From Bradyrhizobium jicamae (GTDB lineage: Bacteria; Pseudomonadota; Alphaproteobacteria; Rhizobiales; Xanthobacteraceae), in the NCBI RefSeq assembly GCF_018130215.1, contig NZ_JAFCKQ010000021.1, positions 53,480 through 117,479 on the forward strand: DNA of 64,000 nucleotides. The letters run 5' to 3'. Shown piece by piece: positions 49,981 through 59,333 of the stretch. Each line of letters starts with the position of its first letter. Position 1 is the first letter of the stretch. A model generated the notes under the pieces. The model made no database searches and was not told where the DNA came from. It saw only the letters and a program-made list of their open reading frames with translations. A program made the position numbers and the translations under genes.

Positions 49981-50217
49981 TCAGACATGAGGCTTTCCGC
50001 CCTTTTCGTCGAGTACCTGATCGGCTGCGCCGCCTTCGGCCATTGCCTCGACAACCTCGACAACTTCCCGCCGCGGTGCGCAGTCCCCAATCGAGCGGAA
50101 AGCTCGCAGCAGTCGAAATATCTCTGCGGCGTCGCGAGCGAGTTGCTTTGGAATAGAGAAGGACCGTCCGAAGGGCGGTCCTTTTCGTCCGTAGGCAATA
50201 TCCCTGTAAGACCTCAA
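49981..50217 (-). CDS. Possible small hypothetical protein
   Basis: A 78-residue frame whose middle (LARDAAEIFRLLRAFRSIGD then REVVEVVEAMAEGGAADQVL) looks like genuine helical coding sequence. The only start is a TTG at 50217 without a clear ribosome binding site, and no family is recognised. It may be a remnant of a larger gene. Confidence 0.3.
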   Translation of the reverse strand: MRSYRDIAYGRKGPPFGRSFSIPKQLARDAAEIFRLLRAFRSIGDCAPRREVVEVVEAMAEGGAADQVLDEKGGKPHV

Positions 50218-50390
50218 CGGTGGAAACTGCTTCGCAACTTACGGTGACTCGGCAGGGATTATGTTGTGGCCATCCTATCTCTCCCGAAATCCGGATCGAG
50301 CCACGACTCGGCAACAGCCGCGATATGCGGCAGGCTCCTCTGCAACCACTGGGGCGTCGCCCGCATTAGCGGGCGCCCGGCGGGGCATCA

Positions 50391-50714
50391 TCATTGAAGG
50401 ACCTTTGGCAACACGACAACAACATCGATTTCGCGGCCAATGATCTGCGATGCGACGATCGCGATGTGCAGGGCGAACTTGTCCTCGATCTCTGCTGCGG
50501 TGGACTCGTCTCTCGCGTAGACATACAGAAGGTACCCGTCGACCTCCGCGAAGCGGATGCCAGCAAACACGCGGTCAAACGTTCCCGCGCCCACGATGAA
50601 CGCCATTCTTGCCTGTATCGCATAGTCCTGGATTTCGGTCAGGTCCATCTTGTAACCGCTAAGATAGTGAGTTGCCTCTGGATGATAGATGTTTACGCCC
50701 TCTGCGACCGGCAA
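50391..50714 (-). CDS. Hypothetical protein
   Basis: A 107-residue protein with a mixed alpha/beta look (AFIVGAGTFDRVFAGIRFAE then VDGYLLYVYARDESTAAEIE and ALHIAIVASQIIGREIDVVV). The strand-rich core and lack of low-complexity sequence argue for a real gene. I recognise no family. No signal peptide or membrane helix is clear. It stands alone; a promoter would lie beyond 50715. Confidence 0.5.
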   Translation of the reverse strand: MPVAEGVNIYHPEATHYLSGYKMDLTEIQDYAIQARMAFIVGAGTFDRVFAGIRFAEVDGYLLYVYARDESTAAEIEDKFALHIAIVASQIIGREIDVVVVLPKVLQ

Positions 50715-51361
50715 GAGCTATTTCAGAACCAAGCAAAAAAAGCCGTACGCGCGACGGGATGAAAATGATCCGCTTGGGTTACCTACGAGAGGACTCCTGG
50801 CTTATAGGACCGGCAGGTCACCGATTAAGTCCGGGTCGGCCGTCTCATGAACAAGGCGCGTAGAGTGAAGCACCCAGAAGCCGTGCTCGCGCGACAAATC
50901 AACAACTGAACCCGCAACTTTCACGAGAGGAGCTGGGAGATCAGATTGCGCTCGAGGGCCAGACATCGCTAGGAGCAACAGGTTAGAACAATTGCTGGCT
51001 CTCTGATCCTAATCATCCATTCGTCGTGAAGTGTATTCCGGTCATGTCCGCGTGATCGGAGCGTGGGCACGTGGGACAGGCGGCATTGACGCAGATCAAC
51101 ATTGCTATCCGACCAAGCGCAAATCTGCCTGGCCGGGATTGGTCCGTCACGAATGACTCCGAGCGGTTGTTTGCGCCCGTTTTTGCTGTGGCGCACAACG
51201 GCGGTTCACCTGGCCCTTGGATCGAGTTCAGCGCCCACGCGGTCCGGACGAGCAAGTTACGTCAATGCGGCCGAGATCGCCGCGCGGGAGCCCAAGTACG
51301 TGCGTTCACGCTGGCGACTCTGGAACTCCGCCGAACGAACGCTTCACAATTGGAGGACAGT
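50715..51361. other. Long leader/intergenic region upstream of the amidohydrolase gene
   Basis: About 650 bases. The amidohydrolase frame stays open from 51071, but the sequence before 51362 does not resemble the family, so I treat it as non-coding. No RNA gene or riboswitch pattern is recognised. Confidence 0.35.
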
Positions 51362-53092
51362 GTGGACACAGGCAACGACCAGGATCTACTCATCTATGGC
51401 GCCCGTATCTATGCGATGGACCCGCACGATTCGATCGCAGAGGCGCTCCTGGTCAGCACTGGCAAGATTGCGGCCATTGGTTCCAGGAAGGAGGTGGAGC
51501 CGCTGGCGTCCCGGGCGACACGCCGCCTTGACGCGCAGGGGGCCTCGATCGTGCCGGGCCTGCTCGACACGCATCCGCATCTCTTGCACTACGGGTCACT
51601 CGAAGAGCCGCTGGTGAAGATCTGGGATTGCCGTAACCACGACGAAATAGTCGACCGCATTGCGCAAAGGGTAACGGTCGAAGCCGAGGGCGCGTGGATT
51701 CAGGCGACGCCGGTCGGCGAACCACACTTTTTCCACCGCCGCTCCTACAAGGACCTCGCGGAGGGGCTGCTCCCGGACCGCTGGTCGCTGGACAAAGCCA
51801 GCACCAAGCATCCGATCGTCATCCAGGCTTGGGGGCCCGTGCGTCCAAGCTGCATGTCGTTCAACTCGCTTGCTCTCAGCAAGCTCGGCATCGATCGACA
51901 ATCGCCCGACAGGATTGGCAATGTCTGGATCGAAAAGAACACAAACGGCGAGCCAACCGGCCGCATCACGGGATCGGTCACCAACTACTACTGCTATGAC
52001 CCATACGGCGAACTGCTGTGGCGCGATATACCTTTTCTCAAAAGGGAATGCCTCGTGCCTGGGACGGAGACCGCGATCGAGCTGTTTCATCGGCAGGGCG
52101 TCACCGGCGTCTACGAAAACCACATGATGGACCGGGTGTTGATCGACGCCTACCGAACGCTGCGCAAGGAGGGAAGGCTCACAATGCGGGTGCTCGCCTC
52201 ACAGGAGGCCGAATCCTACGGCATGCCATGGAGCAAGCCACGGGAAATGCAGGACTTCATCCATCGGCTCGAGAATGCTGCCGCGTCGATCGAGCTCGAG
52301 GACCCACTCTTTCGGTTTAACGGCGTCAGTTTGATGTGGGATGGTTACTGCTATGGCGGCGCGCAGATGATGCGCGCTCCGTATCTGAACGTCTATGGCT
52401 GCATTACTCATGGCCAGCGCCATATCTCGCCGGAAAAAGCCGAGTATGTGATGCGCTTCGCAGCCGCGCGCAAACTGCGGCTCAATATCCTTTCCATGGG
52501 CACGCAGTCGCACGACGAAATCCTCGATATGGTCGAGCGCGTGGCCGGTGAATATGACATCCCGCCCCTGAATTGGGTTCTGGTACACGCAACCACGATC
52601 GAGGCCGAGCAAGTTAAGCGCTTCAAGAACCTGAACTTCTGCCACACCACCTCAATGGCCTTTTGCTGGGGCGAGGGTGAACTGATGCGGCGGTCGATGG
52701 GATCCAAGGTGCTTCCCGACATTATTCCTCTGCGCCGGTTCTTCGATGCGAAAATGCCGGTTGGCGGCGGGACGGACTGGGGGCCGAAGAATGCGTGGGA
52801 GCAACTCCAGCTATCCTTGACGCACGAGTTCGGGGAATCCGGCTATCGCAATGCCGGCCCGAACCAGACGATCAGCCGCCTCGAAGCGCTTGCCATGATG
52901 ACACGTGATGCAGCCCGCGTGATGCGTTGGGACGATATCGGGTATCTGGCGCCCGATATGCAGGCCGATCTCGTAGTTGTCGATCAGGATCCGGTCACCT
53001 GTCCGGTCGACGATCTCAAGAAGACGCGCGTGCTGCAGACTCTGTTCGGCGGAAAGGCGGTTCACGACACCGGCGCGCTGGTCGCACACTGA
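51362..53092 (+). CDS. Amidohydrolase_3 (YtcJ-like) metal-dependent hydrolase
   Basis: A 576-residue amidohydrolase. The N-terminal beta-sandwich (DLLIYGARIYAMDPHDSIAE) is followed by the TIM-barrel metal motif GLLDTHPHLLHYG (H-x-H), a later histidine in VLVHATTIEA, and the catalytic Asp in VGGGTDWGPKN. The C-terminus (LAPDMQADLVVVDQDPV) is standard. The first metal motif reads D-T-H-P-H, normal for the subgroup. Members hydrolyse exocyclic amides or N-formyl compounds; the substrate here is unknown. GTG 51362 has GGAGG 5 bases upstream and matches the family start. The acyl-CoA ligase gene follows after 131 bases. Confidence 0.88.
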   Translation: MDTGNDQDLLIYGARIYAMDPHDSIAEALLVSTGKIAAIGSRKEVEPLASRATRRLDAQGASIVPGLLDTHPHLLHYGSLEEPLVKIWDCRNHDEIVDRIAQRVTVEAEGAWIQATPVGEPHFFHRRSYKDLAEGLLPDRWSLDKASTKHPIVIQAWGPVRPSCMSFNSLALSKLGIDRQSPDRIGNVWIEKNTNGEPTGRITGSVTNYYCYDPYGELLWRDIPFLKRECLVPGTETAIELFHRQGVTGVYENHMMDRVLIDAYRTLRKEGRLTMRVLASQEAESYGMPWSKPREMQDFIHRLENAAASIELEDPLFRFNGVSLMWDGYCYGGAQMMRAPYLNVYGCITHGQRHISPEKAEYVMRFAAARKLRLNILSMGTQSHDEILDMVERVAGEYDIPPLNWVLVHATTIEAEQVKRFKNLNFCHTTSMAFCWGEGELMRRSMGSKVLPDIIPLRRFFDAKMPVGGGTDWGPKNAWEQLQLSLTHEFGESGYRNAGPNQTISRLEALAMMTRDAARVMRWDDIGYLAPDMQADLVVVDQDPVTCPVDDLKKTRVLQTLFGGKAVHDTGALVAH

Positions 53093-53223
53093 CGCGCCGA
53101 CGGTTGCGGGCTGGGACGTCGTATTGACCCAGAGCACCGGTGACCACCTGGCCAATGTTGTGGTACCCGTGCGGCAGGCTCGAACGGAAGAAAATACTGT
53201 CGACGACCTGGAGTTGCGCTGAC

Positions 53224-54774
53224 ATGTTGATGCCGGACTTTCTCTGGAACAACGAGCTGCGGCGCGGCGAAAAATTGGCGCTGATCTGCCGCGATCAAAG
53301 GCAGACGTACGGTCAGCTAGCCAGCCGTGTCCGGCGCATGGCCAATGCCTTGAGCGGTCTTGGCATACGCCCGCGGGATCGGGTCGCGATACTTTCCTCC
53401 AACTCCATCGAGCACGTCGAGATGGTCTTCGCCATCGCTTCGATGGGAGCGACATGGGTTCCGCTTAATACACGGCTGTCCGCATCGGAGCTTTCGTTCA
53501 TCATCGAGAACTCGGAGGCTGTCGCAGTCGTCTACAGCGAGGATCTACTGCCAACCGTCGAACAGATTGATCGAAAGGTAGGGAACGTCCGCTGGTGGAT
53601 ATCGATAGGGGATAAGCCGGCGATCGGCGAGGCCTATGAGAGGCTTGTGCAGCAGGCTGCCGACAAGCCCGCCGAAGCACTGGTGTCGCCCGACGATTTG
53701 TTTACAGTGATGTATACGAGCGGCACGACCGGCCGCCCCAAAGGTGTGATGCTGCCCCATCGTAGCTTCTTTTTGGGCACCATCTACAGCTCACTTGCTC
53801 TCAAGGCCGTCGAGTCCGACGTCAAGCTCCAAGCCGTCCCTCAGTTTCACGCGGGTGGCCAGATTTACCAGCTCACCTATTTTGCGACCGGTTCGACGAT
53901 TGTTATTCTGCCCCGATGGGAGGCCGGCGCCGTATTCGATCTGATCGAACGTGAGCGAGTCACCATCGGAAGCTTCGTACCTTCGATGCTTCTAATGCTC
54001 CTCGAGGAGCCGCGAATCCGAAAGACAGATTTTCGCAGCCTGCAACGCGTTGTATACGGCGCGGCGCCGATTCCAGAAGACCGGCTTGCACTCGCCATGG
54101 AGCTCACAGGAGCAGGCTTTCAGCAGACATATGGCCAGACCGAATCCGGCGTACTCGTCAGTGTGCTCGACGAAGCTGATCACAGACGTGGCCTGACAAC
54201 TGAGCGAGCGCTCTTGCGCTCCTGTGGCAGACAAATGGTCGGGTACGAGCTTCGTGTTGTGGATGACGAGAGTTCGACCTGCCCCGACGGGCAGGTTGGC
54301 GAAGTCGCGATCAAATCAGAGAGTCTGATGACCGGTTATTGGAAGCGGCCTGATGCCACTGCAAAGTCTCTGAAAGGCGGATGGCTGCACACGGGCGATC
54401 TCGCTTACCGAGCACCCAGCGGCCACTTCTTCATTGTCGACCGCAAGACCGACTTGATCATCTCGGGCGGCGAGAACGTCTATCCAATAGAAGTGGAGAA
54501 CGTCATCTCTGGGCATCCCGATGTCCTGGACGTGGCTGTGATCGGTGTTCCCGATGATCGTTGGGGCGAGGCCGTCAAGGCCGTCGTGGTCGCGCGCACA
54601 GGAACGTCGCCGGCGCCCGACGCAATCATCGAATTTTGCCGCGGCAAGCTGGGGGGCTTCAAGATCCCGAAGAGCGTGGACTTCATCGAGGCCATCCCGC
54701 GAAATGCATCAGGAAAAATCACGAAGAACCCGCTGCGTGAAAAATACTGGGCGGGCCGCACGCGAAACATCTAG
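53224..54774 (+). CDS. Acyl-CoA synthetase (AMP-forming)
   Basis: A 516-residue adenylate-forming ligase. Motifs: VMYTSGTTGRPKGVMLPH, QTYGQTESGVLVS, the GWLHTGDLAYRAPSGHFFIV hinge, RKTDLIISGGENVYPIEVEN and the lysine in PRNASGKITKNPL. The frame is open from 53140, but MLMPDFLWNNELRRGEKLAL at 53224 is the usual beginning; ATG 53230 is also possible, with GGAG upstream. It resembles the fatty-acid/aromatic-acid CoA ligases paired with amidohydrolases in degradation clusters. It could activate the acid released by the amidohydrolase. Confidence 0.88.
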   Translation: MLMPDFLWNNELRRGEKLALICRDQRQTYGQLASRVRRMANALSGLGIRPRDRVAILSSNSIEHVEMVFAIASMGATWVPLNTRLSASELSFIIENSEAVAVVYSEDLLPTVEQIDRKVGNVRWWISIGDKPAIGEAYERLVQQAADKPAEALVSPDDLFTVMYTSGTTGRPKGVMLPHRSFFLGTIYSSLALKAVESDVKLQAVPQFHAGGQIYQLTYFATGSTIVILPRWEAGAVFDLIERERVTIGSFVPSMLLMLLEEPRIRKTDFRSLQRVVYGAAPIPEDRLALAMELTGAGFQQTYGQTESGVLVSVLDEADHRRGLTTERALLRSCGRQMVGYELRVVDDESSTCPDGQVGEVAIKSESLMTGYWKRPDATAKSLKGGWLHTGDLAYRAPSGHFFIVDRKTDLIISGGENVYPIEVENVISGHPDVLDVAVIGVPDDRWGEAVKAVVVARTGTSPAPDAIIEFCRGKLGGFKIPKSVDFIEAIPRNASGKITKNPLREKYWAGRTRNI

Positions 54775-55189
54775 GCGGTAAACTGCACAATGATCGACGC
54801 GTAACCAAGGCGGATCATAATGGCGTATTCAATCAGTTGACGTGCTGGCTAGGCGGCCACGCTGCACGTCTGCGCCGAACACGTGATCGAACAAACATAA
54901 TGTACCACAGCCAAGCCTATTGCCGCGCTGCACGAGTCCGGAATTGGCCCCAAAGCGACATCTTCCCTCATCATGCAGATTTTCCGCTTTCGAGCGGCGT
55001 TGCGAACACGCATTAGGCATCCAACGAGGTCGCGTTTTTCTCGGACCGTACACGGCTCGTTCGGGGGGTCAGGGCCCTGCGTGGGGCGCCTCGCTTTGCT
55101 CGTCAAAGCGGATTAGGATATTCTCGCAGCGTCTGGCCCACTCCAAACGACGCCTGCCATTCAGACATCGTTTGTTTCGGAGGCTATCG
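54775..55189. other. Intergenic stretch, nothing recognised
   Basis: About 415 bases between the ligase and the maleate-isomerase-like gene. Around 54940-54965 it has a loose match to the GGCCC.AAA..GACAT repeat found at 35897 and 45896. The frame of the downstream gene is open here but without family similarity. Confidence 0.35.
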
Positions 55190-55903
55190 ATGAGTGATCG
55201 TACCGAATGGCCGCGCATCGGCGTTATCGTGCCCTCGTCCAATACGACGGTTGAGGCCGACTTCATCTTGGGACTACCGGCTGATGTAATGGTTCACGCC
55301 GCTCGCATGTACCTCGCCGAAACCACAGCGGAGGCCGAGCGACGCATGATCTACGACCACGTTCCGGTTGCCGTGACTGACCTCGCCACGTTGCGCCCGC
55401 ACGTCGTCGTCTTCGCCTGTACGAGCGGCGGGGCCGTACTGGGGGCAGACGGAGAGACGAGTCTCATTGATCGCATCTCACGTGAGACGGGAGCGCCCGT
55501 CGTCAGCACCAATGACGCGGTAGGCAGCGCCATCGAGCGACTTGGGAGAAAGCGTGTCGCCGTGCTCACGCCTTATGTCGACGAGCTAAACCAGGCCATC
55601 CGGGCCGGATTGGAGAGGCGTGGGCTAACAGTAGTGCATATGGCGGGCCTCGGCATAACAGAGAACTTTGCTATCAGTAGCGTGACGCCTGAAGAAATTG
55701 TTGCCTTCGCGGAACGGGAGTTGGCGGGCCGGGTCCATGATCTCTTGTTCGTGTCCTGCACCAATTTCCGTGCAGTCGAAGCTCGACCGCTGCTCATGCG
55801 ACGTTTCGGCGTACCAGTGGTGACCAGCAATCAGGCCACAATAGAGGCCGCCCTCGATATCGTAGGAGCAACGGCTAAATGGTCCGTGCCGGTTGCGGCG
55901 TGA
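55190..55903 (+). CDS. Maleate isomerase/arylmalonate decarboxylase-family protein
   Basis: A 237-residue Asp/Glu-racemase-superfamily protein. It starts RIGVIVPSSNTTVEADFILG, the typical beginning of maleate cis-trans isomerases. The two catalytic cysteines are present in VVFACTSGGAVLG (about residue 79) and LLFVSCTNFRAVE (about residue 191), as required for maleate isomerase or racemase chemistry; arylmalonate decarboxylase has only the second. It probably isomerises a cis-enedioic acid. ATG 55190 with CGGAGG 6 bases upstream. It may complete a pathway with the amidohydrolase and ligase upstream on the same strand, though 415 bases intervene. Confidence 0.88.
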   Translation: MSDRTEWPRIGVIVPSSNTTVEADFILGLPADVMVHAARMYLAETTAEAERRMIYDHVPVAVTDLATLRPHVVVFACTSGGAVLGADGETSLIDRISRETGAPVVSTNDAVGSAIERLGRKRVAVLTPYVDELNQAIRAGLERRGLTVVHMAGLGITENFAISSVTPEEIVAFAERELAGRVHDLLFVSCTNFRAVEARPLLMRRFGVPVVTSNQATIEAALDIVGATAKWSVPVAA

Positions 55904-55975
55904 TCAATTTCCCCAGGAAGTCGCCACGACGTCGCGATCTTTTTAAGCCAACAAAGTAGTCGAACAAGCAGCTAT

Positions 55976-56050
55976 TGGCCCTTACCGACCGACCCCAACA
56001 TGTCGGCATGGTCGAGGCGGCGATATTGACGCAAACGACCATCGCGGACA
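55976..56050 (+). repeat. Dispersed intergenic repeat, copy 2
   Basis: TGGCCCTTACCGACCGACCC then CAACATG and, further on, GGTCGAGGCGGCGATATTGA followed by CGCAAACGACC. It is a shorter version of the repeat at 23861-23968 and 60904-61001. Confidence 0.7.
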
Positions 56051-56107
56051 CCTACGTCCGCCCAACAAGAGACGCCTTCGATGCCTGCGCAACGCGCGCG
56101 CAGCGCT

Positions 56108-56920
56108 TCAGCCCTGCGAGCGCAGGCTCGCTTCGAGAAGCCGGACCAGCATGTCCCGCAAGGTTGGCGACGGCCGTCCGAAGAGGGCCTGGACGCGTGC
56201 GATCGGCAGGTAGGGCTCTATCGCGGCCGTCAGCGCGGCCTCGGACATTCCGGTCAACCGCGCGTATTCCGACTGCGCGGCTGTATTGACAGCGCGCGGC
56301 CGCTGCGGATTGTCGGCGACCTGCACGGCGACCTCCGACAGCATGACGTGGCACCGTGCAAGGTCCAGGGCGGCGGGCGCGCGGACCGCAACGCTCCAGT
56401 CGATAATTCGCGGACCATCCGCTGTGATCATTACGTTGTCGGGATGGAGGTCGCCGTGACACAGGCCGTCGCCTGGCCTCAGGCGCTCGATCAGGGCAAG
56501 GATGCCCGTGGCAATGTGCCTGGGAACAGCGCCGCCGGAGAGCAGCGATGAGCCGTTCATTAGGTCGCGCAGGGGGAGGACGTCCGGCGGCGGGGGCGTG
56601 TTGTGAACGGTCAGGAAGAGCGAGGCGAGGATCGCGCCAGCCCGCTCAAAGGTGATGGCGCCGCTTTTCGTCAGCTGCAGCAGGGTCGGTCCTTCGAGGC
56701 GAGGCAGCACAATACCGCAACGGCCATCCAGGGACACCTCACCCAGCACCTCCGGCGCAGGACCGCCGGCAGCGAAGACGGCGCGGGTCATGCGCGCCTC
56801 CCACCGGCTCACCCGCCGCGGGATGCCAGCCTTGAACAGCTTAACTACCTGACCGGGCGCCCAGGCGTGGATGTCCGCAAAGACGCCCTCGCCGACCTTC
56901 TCTCCCAGGACTCCGCACAT
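56108..56920 (-). CDS. Aminoglycoside-phosphotransferase-fold kinase
   Basis: A protein of about 270 residues with the APH/choline-kinase fold. The catalytic loop is GLCHGDLHPDNVMITADGPR and the metal-binding Asp is in IIDWSVAVRAPAALDLAR, both intact. The N-terminal nucleotide-binding lobe includes EGVFADIHAWAPGQVVKLFK with the lysine. It phosphorylates a small hydroxyl compound; the substrate is unknown, and antibiotic resistance should not be assumed. The frame is open to 57010, but ATG 56920 (MCGVLGEKVGEGVF) is the natural family start. It stands alone. Confidence 0.8.
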   Translation of the reverse strand: MCGVLGEKVGEGVFADIHAWAPGQVVKLFKAGIPRRVSRWEARMTRAVFAAGGPAPEVLGEVSLDGRCGIVLPRLEGPTLLQLTKSGAITFERAGAILASLFLTVHNTPPPPDVLPLRDLMNGSSLLSGGAVPRHIATGILALIERLRPGDGLCHGDLHPDNVMITADGPRIIDWSVAVRAPAALDLARCHVMLSEVAVQVADNPQRPRAVNTAAQSEYARLTGMSEAALTAAIEPYLPIARVQALFGRPSPTLRDMLVRLLEASLRSQG

Positions 56921-57554
56921 CGCCTGTCCTCCCACGGCGAGAAGCAAACACTGGCCACCGGCAAAAAAGAAGCCCCCGGTCGCGATCGCAGCGCCTTGTG
57001 TCGACCGCACATCATGACGGCTTCTGGGCCGAAGCAGCGAGTTGGCTGCGGGGGGAACAGCGGCTCAAGAGCCACGAATCGTCGCCCGGCAAGGTCCGGA
57101 GGTTGTGCGGGACTTGCGGCGCAGCAATGACGGCCAAGCGCCTCGGAAATCCAGACGCCGCGGTGCGCATCCGCCTCGGCACGTTAAATACGTCAATCTG
57201 CAATCCCAGCTTTGCCGGCCACATCTGTCGCTCAGAAGCCGCGGACGGGTTTGACCCGAAGCAGATAGTAGCTGAGTGGCCAGCGCAGCAGCCACAAGGT
57301 GACACGCTGCGATTGTCGGTATGTTTTCGGCTCGGCTAATCTTAGCTAAAAGCCCATCGCTGACGGTCCTTCGACCATCTGGGACGTCGGCTCGTCGGGA
57401 TAGAGGACATTGCTCAGCGAGATCGTCATCGACGGCTTTTGACCCGAGCGAACATTCGGTTGGGATTTTGCACCTCGGACGCTGTCGACTGCATGGACAC
57501 CTTCGATTCTGGCGCTTAAGCTAACGCAATCGTCAGCAAACAGGGACGATTGTA
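56921..57554. other. Intergenic stretch, nothing recognised
   Basis: About 630 bases between the divergent kinase and cyclase genes, wide enough for both promoters. Frames on both strands are broken by stops or lack any family pattern. Confidence 0.35.
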
Positions 57555-59333
57555 GTGGCCGAGGAGCGCGTCGAACGCCGGCTAGCTGCCATCCTCGCAG
57601 CCGATGTCGTGGGCTATTCGCGCCTAATGGGTGCAGACGAGGTCAGCACGCTCGCGGCCCTGAAAGCGCTCCGGCGCGAGATTATCGATCCCGCGATCGC
57701 CGCTCATAACGGTCGGATCGTCAAGACCACCGGCGACGGAATGCTGGTCGAGTTCGCGAGCGCCGTCGATGCGGTGACTTGCGGAGTTGCGATTCAAGAG
57801 AAAATGGCCGAACGAACCGCCGAGCCGGCCCAACTGCGCATTCAGTTCCGGGTTGGAATAAACATTGGAGATATCATCATCGATGGCGGCGACATATTTG
57901 GCGATGGCGTCAATATCGCTGCACGTATTGAAAATGAATGCGAGCCGGGCTGCGTTTGCCTGTCGGACGACGCCTATCGGCAAGTACGAGGGAAGATGAC
58001 ATTTGCTTTCGATGATCTCGGCGAGAGATCGCTGAAGAACATCGATCGGCCGTTGCGGATTTATGTCGTGCGCTCGGTTGCACGTTCGGCGAAGGCACCC
58101 GCCGCGCTTATTCCCGAGGTTGGCAGATCATTGCCCTTGCCCGACAAACCGTCGATCGCGGTGCTGCCGTTCTCCAACCTGAGCGGCGATCCCGAGCAGG
58201 ACTATTTTGCAGACGGCATGGTGGAGGACATCATTACTACGCTGGCTCGTTTTAAGGAGCTGTTCGTCATCGCACGCAACTCAAGCTTCGTCTACAAGGG
58301 GCGCTCTGTCGACGTAAAGCAGGTCGGGCGAGAGCTTGGGGTGCGTTACGTACTGGAAGGCAGCATCCGCAAGGCGGGAAATCGAGTGCGGATCACGGGG
58401 CAACTTGTTGACAGCACCATTGGTGCGCACCTTTGGGCCGATCGATTTGACGGTGGGCTCGACGACATCTTCGATCTTCAGGACCGTGTAGCCGCGAAGG
58501 TTGTCGGGGCAATCGCACCAGCGGTGGAAAAGGCGGAGATTGAGCGCGCCAAGCGCAAGCCGACGGCAAACCTCGATGCCTACGACTACTATTTGCGCGG
58601 AGTTGCAAACATTTACCTCTGGACCAAGGAGAGTACGGCCGAGGCGCTGGCGCTGTTCGAGAAAGCCACTGAATTGGATTCCAAATTTGCTTCAGCATAC
58701 GGCATGGCCGCTTTGTGCTACGCTTGGCGCAAGATGAATGGCTGGATGGACGATCAACAAGAGAATGATGAAACTGCGCGGCTCGCGTTGCAAGCGGTAG
58801 AACTGGGCAGAGACGATGCGATTGCTTTGGGGATGGGTGGATTTGCTCTCGCACTGGTCGTGGGTGAGGTCGAAGACGGCGCCGCTTTGGTCGATCGGGC
58901 TCTCGTTCTCAATCCTAACATGGCCGCAGGATGGTTGTTCAGTGGCTGGATAAGAACGTATCTGGGCGAACCGGATTTGACGGTGGAGCATTCAACGCGC
59001 GCGATTCGGCTTAGCCCGCTCGATCCATTTTCATTTATGGCGTCTACACTGGTTGCTACAGGTCATTTCTTCGCCGGCCGCTACGACGAGGCTTCGTCAT
59101 GGGCAGAGAAGGGACTCCGTGAGCAGGCAAATTGGGCTGGCGCAGCGCGTGTTGCCGCGGCGAGCCATGCGCTGGCTGGGCGGCTGGATCAAGCTAAGAG
59201 GGCCATGTCGCGACACCGCCAGATTTTTCCGGGGCTGCGGGTTGGCGAGATCAAGCAGATGTTCCCGTTTCGCCGAGCCGAAGACCTCGCAAGATACCAA
59301 GAGGGACTACGGAAAGCGGGACTTCCAGAATGA
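57555..59333 (+). CDS. Adenylate/guanylate cyclase with C-terminal TPR repeats
   Basis: A 592-residue paralogue of the gene at 34052. Cyclase domain: ERRLAAILAADVVGYSRLMG, TTGDGMLVEFASAVDAV and RVGINIGDIIIDGGDIFGDG with both metal aspartates. Middle TolB/FlgO-like part: KPSIAVLPFSNLSGDPEQDY ... VRYVLEGSIRKAGNRVRITG. C-terminal TPR region of about 260 residues ending in the conserved MFPFRRAEDLARYQEGLRKA. It probably makes cAMP or cGMP in response to a signal received by the TPR part. The start is GTG 57555, preceded by a weak GGACG site. Confidence 0.85.
   Translation: MAEERVERRLAAILAADVVGYSRLMGADEVSTLAALKALRREIIDPAIAAHNGRIVKTTGDGMLVEFASAVDAVTCGVAIQEKMAERTAEPAQLRIQFRVGINIGDIIIDGGDIFGDGVNIAARIENECEPGCVCLSDDAYRQVRGKMTFAFDDLGERSLKNIDRPLRIYVVRSVARSAKAPAALIPEVGRSLPLPDKPSIAVLPFSNLSGDPEQDYFADGMVEDIITTLARFKELFVIARNSSFVYKGRSVDVKQVGRELGVRYVLEGSIRKAGNRVRITGQLVDSTIGAHLWADRFDGGLDDIFDLQDRVAAKVVGAIAPAVEKAEIERAKRKPTANLDAYDYYLRGVANIYLWTKESTAEALALFEKATELDSKFASAYGMAALCYAWRKMNGWMDDQQENDETARLALQAVELGRDDAIALGMGGFALALVVGEVEDGAALVDRALVLNPNMAAGWLFSGWIRTYLGEPDLTVEHSTRAIRLSPLDPFSFMASTLVATGHFFAGRYDEASSWAEKGLREQANWAGAARVAAASHALAGRLDQAKRAMSRHRQIFPGLRVGEIKQMFPFRRAEDLARYQEGLRKAGLPE

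Noticed and set aside
50161..50185. Hairpin with a nine-pair stem followed by TTTT, resembling a plus-strand terminator
   Set aside because: No plus-strand gene ends upstream of it, and it falls inside a possible minus-strand reading frame, so a terminator role is not supported.
51071..51361. N-terminal extension of the amidohydrolase frame
   Set aside because: The frame is open, but the amidohydrolase fold starts right after GTG 51362, which has a good ribosome binding site; the upstream part has no family similarity.
56108..56920. Antibiotic resistance gene call for the APH-fold protein
   Set aside because: Only the general kinase motifs are present; the family is broad, and nothing in the sequence or context indicates an aminoglycoside substrate.
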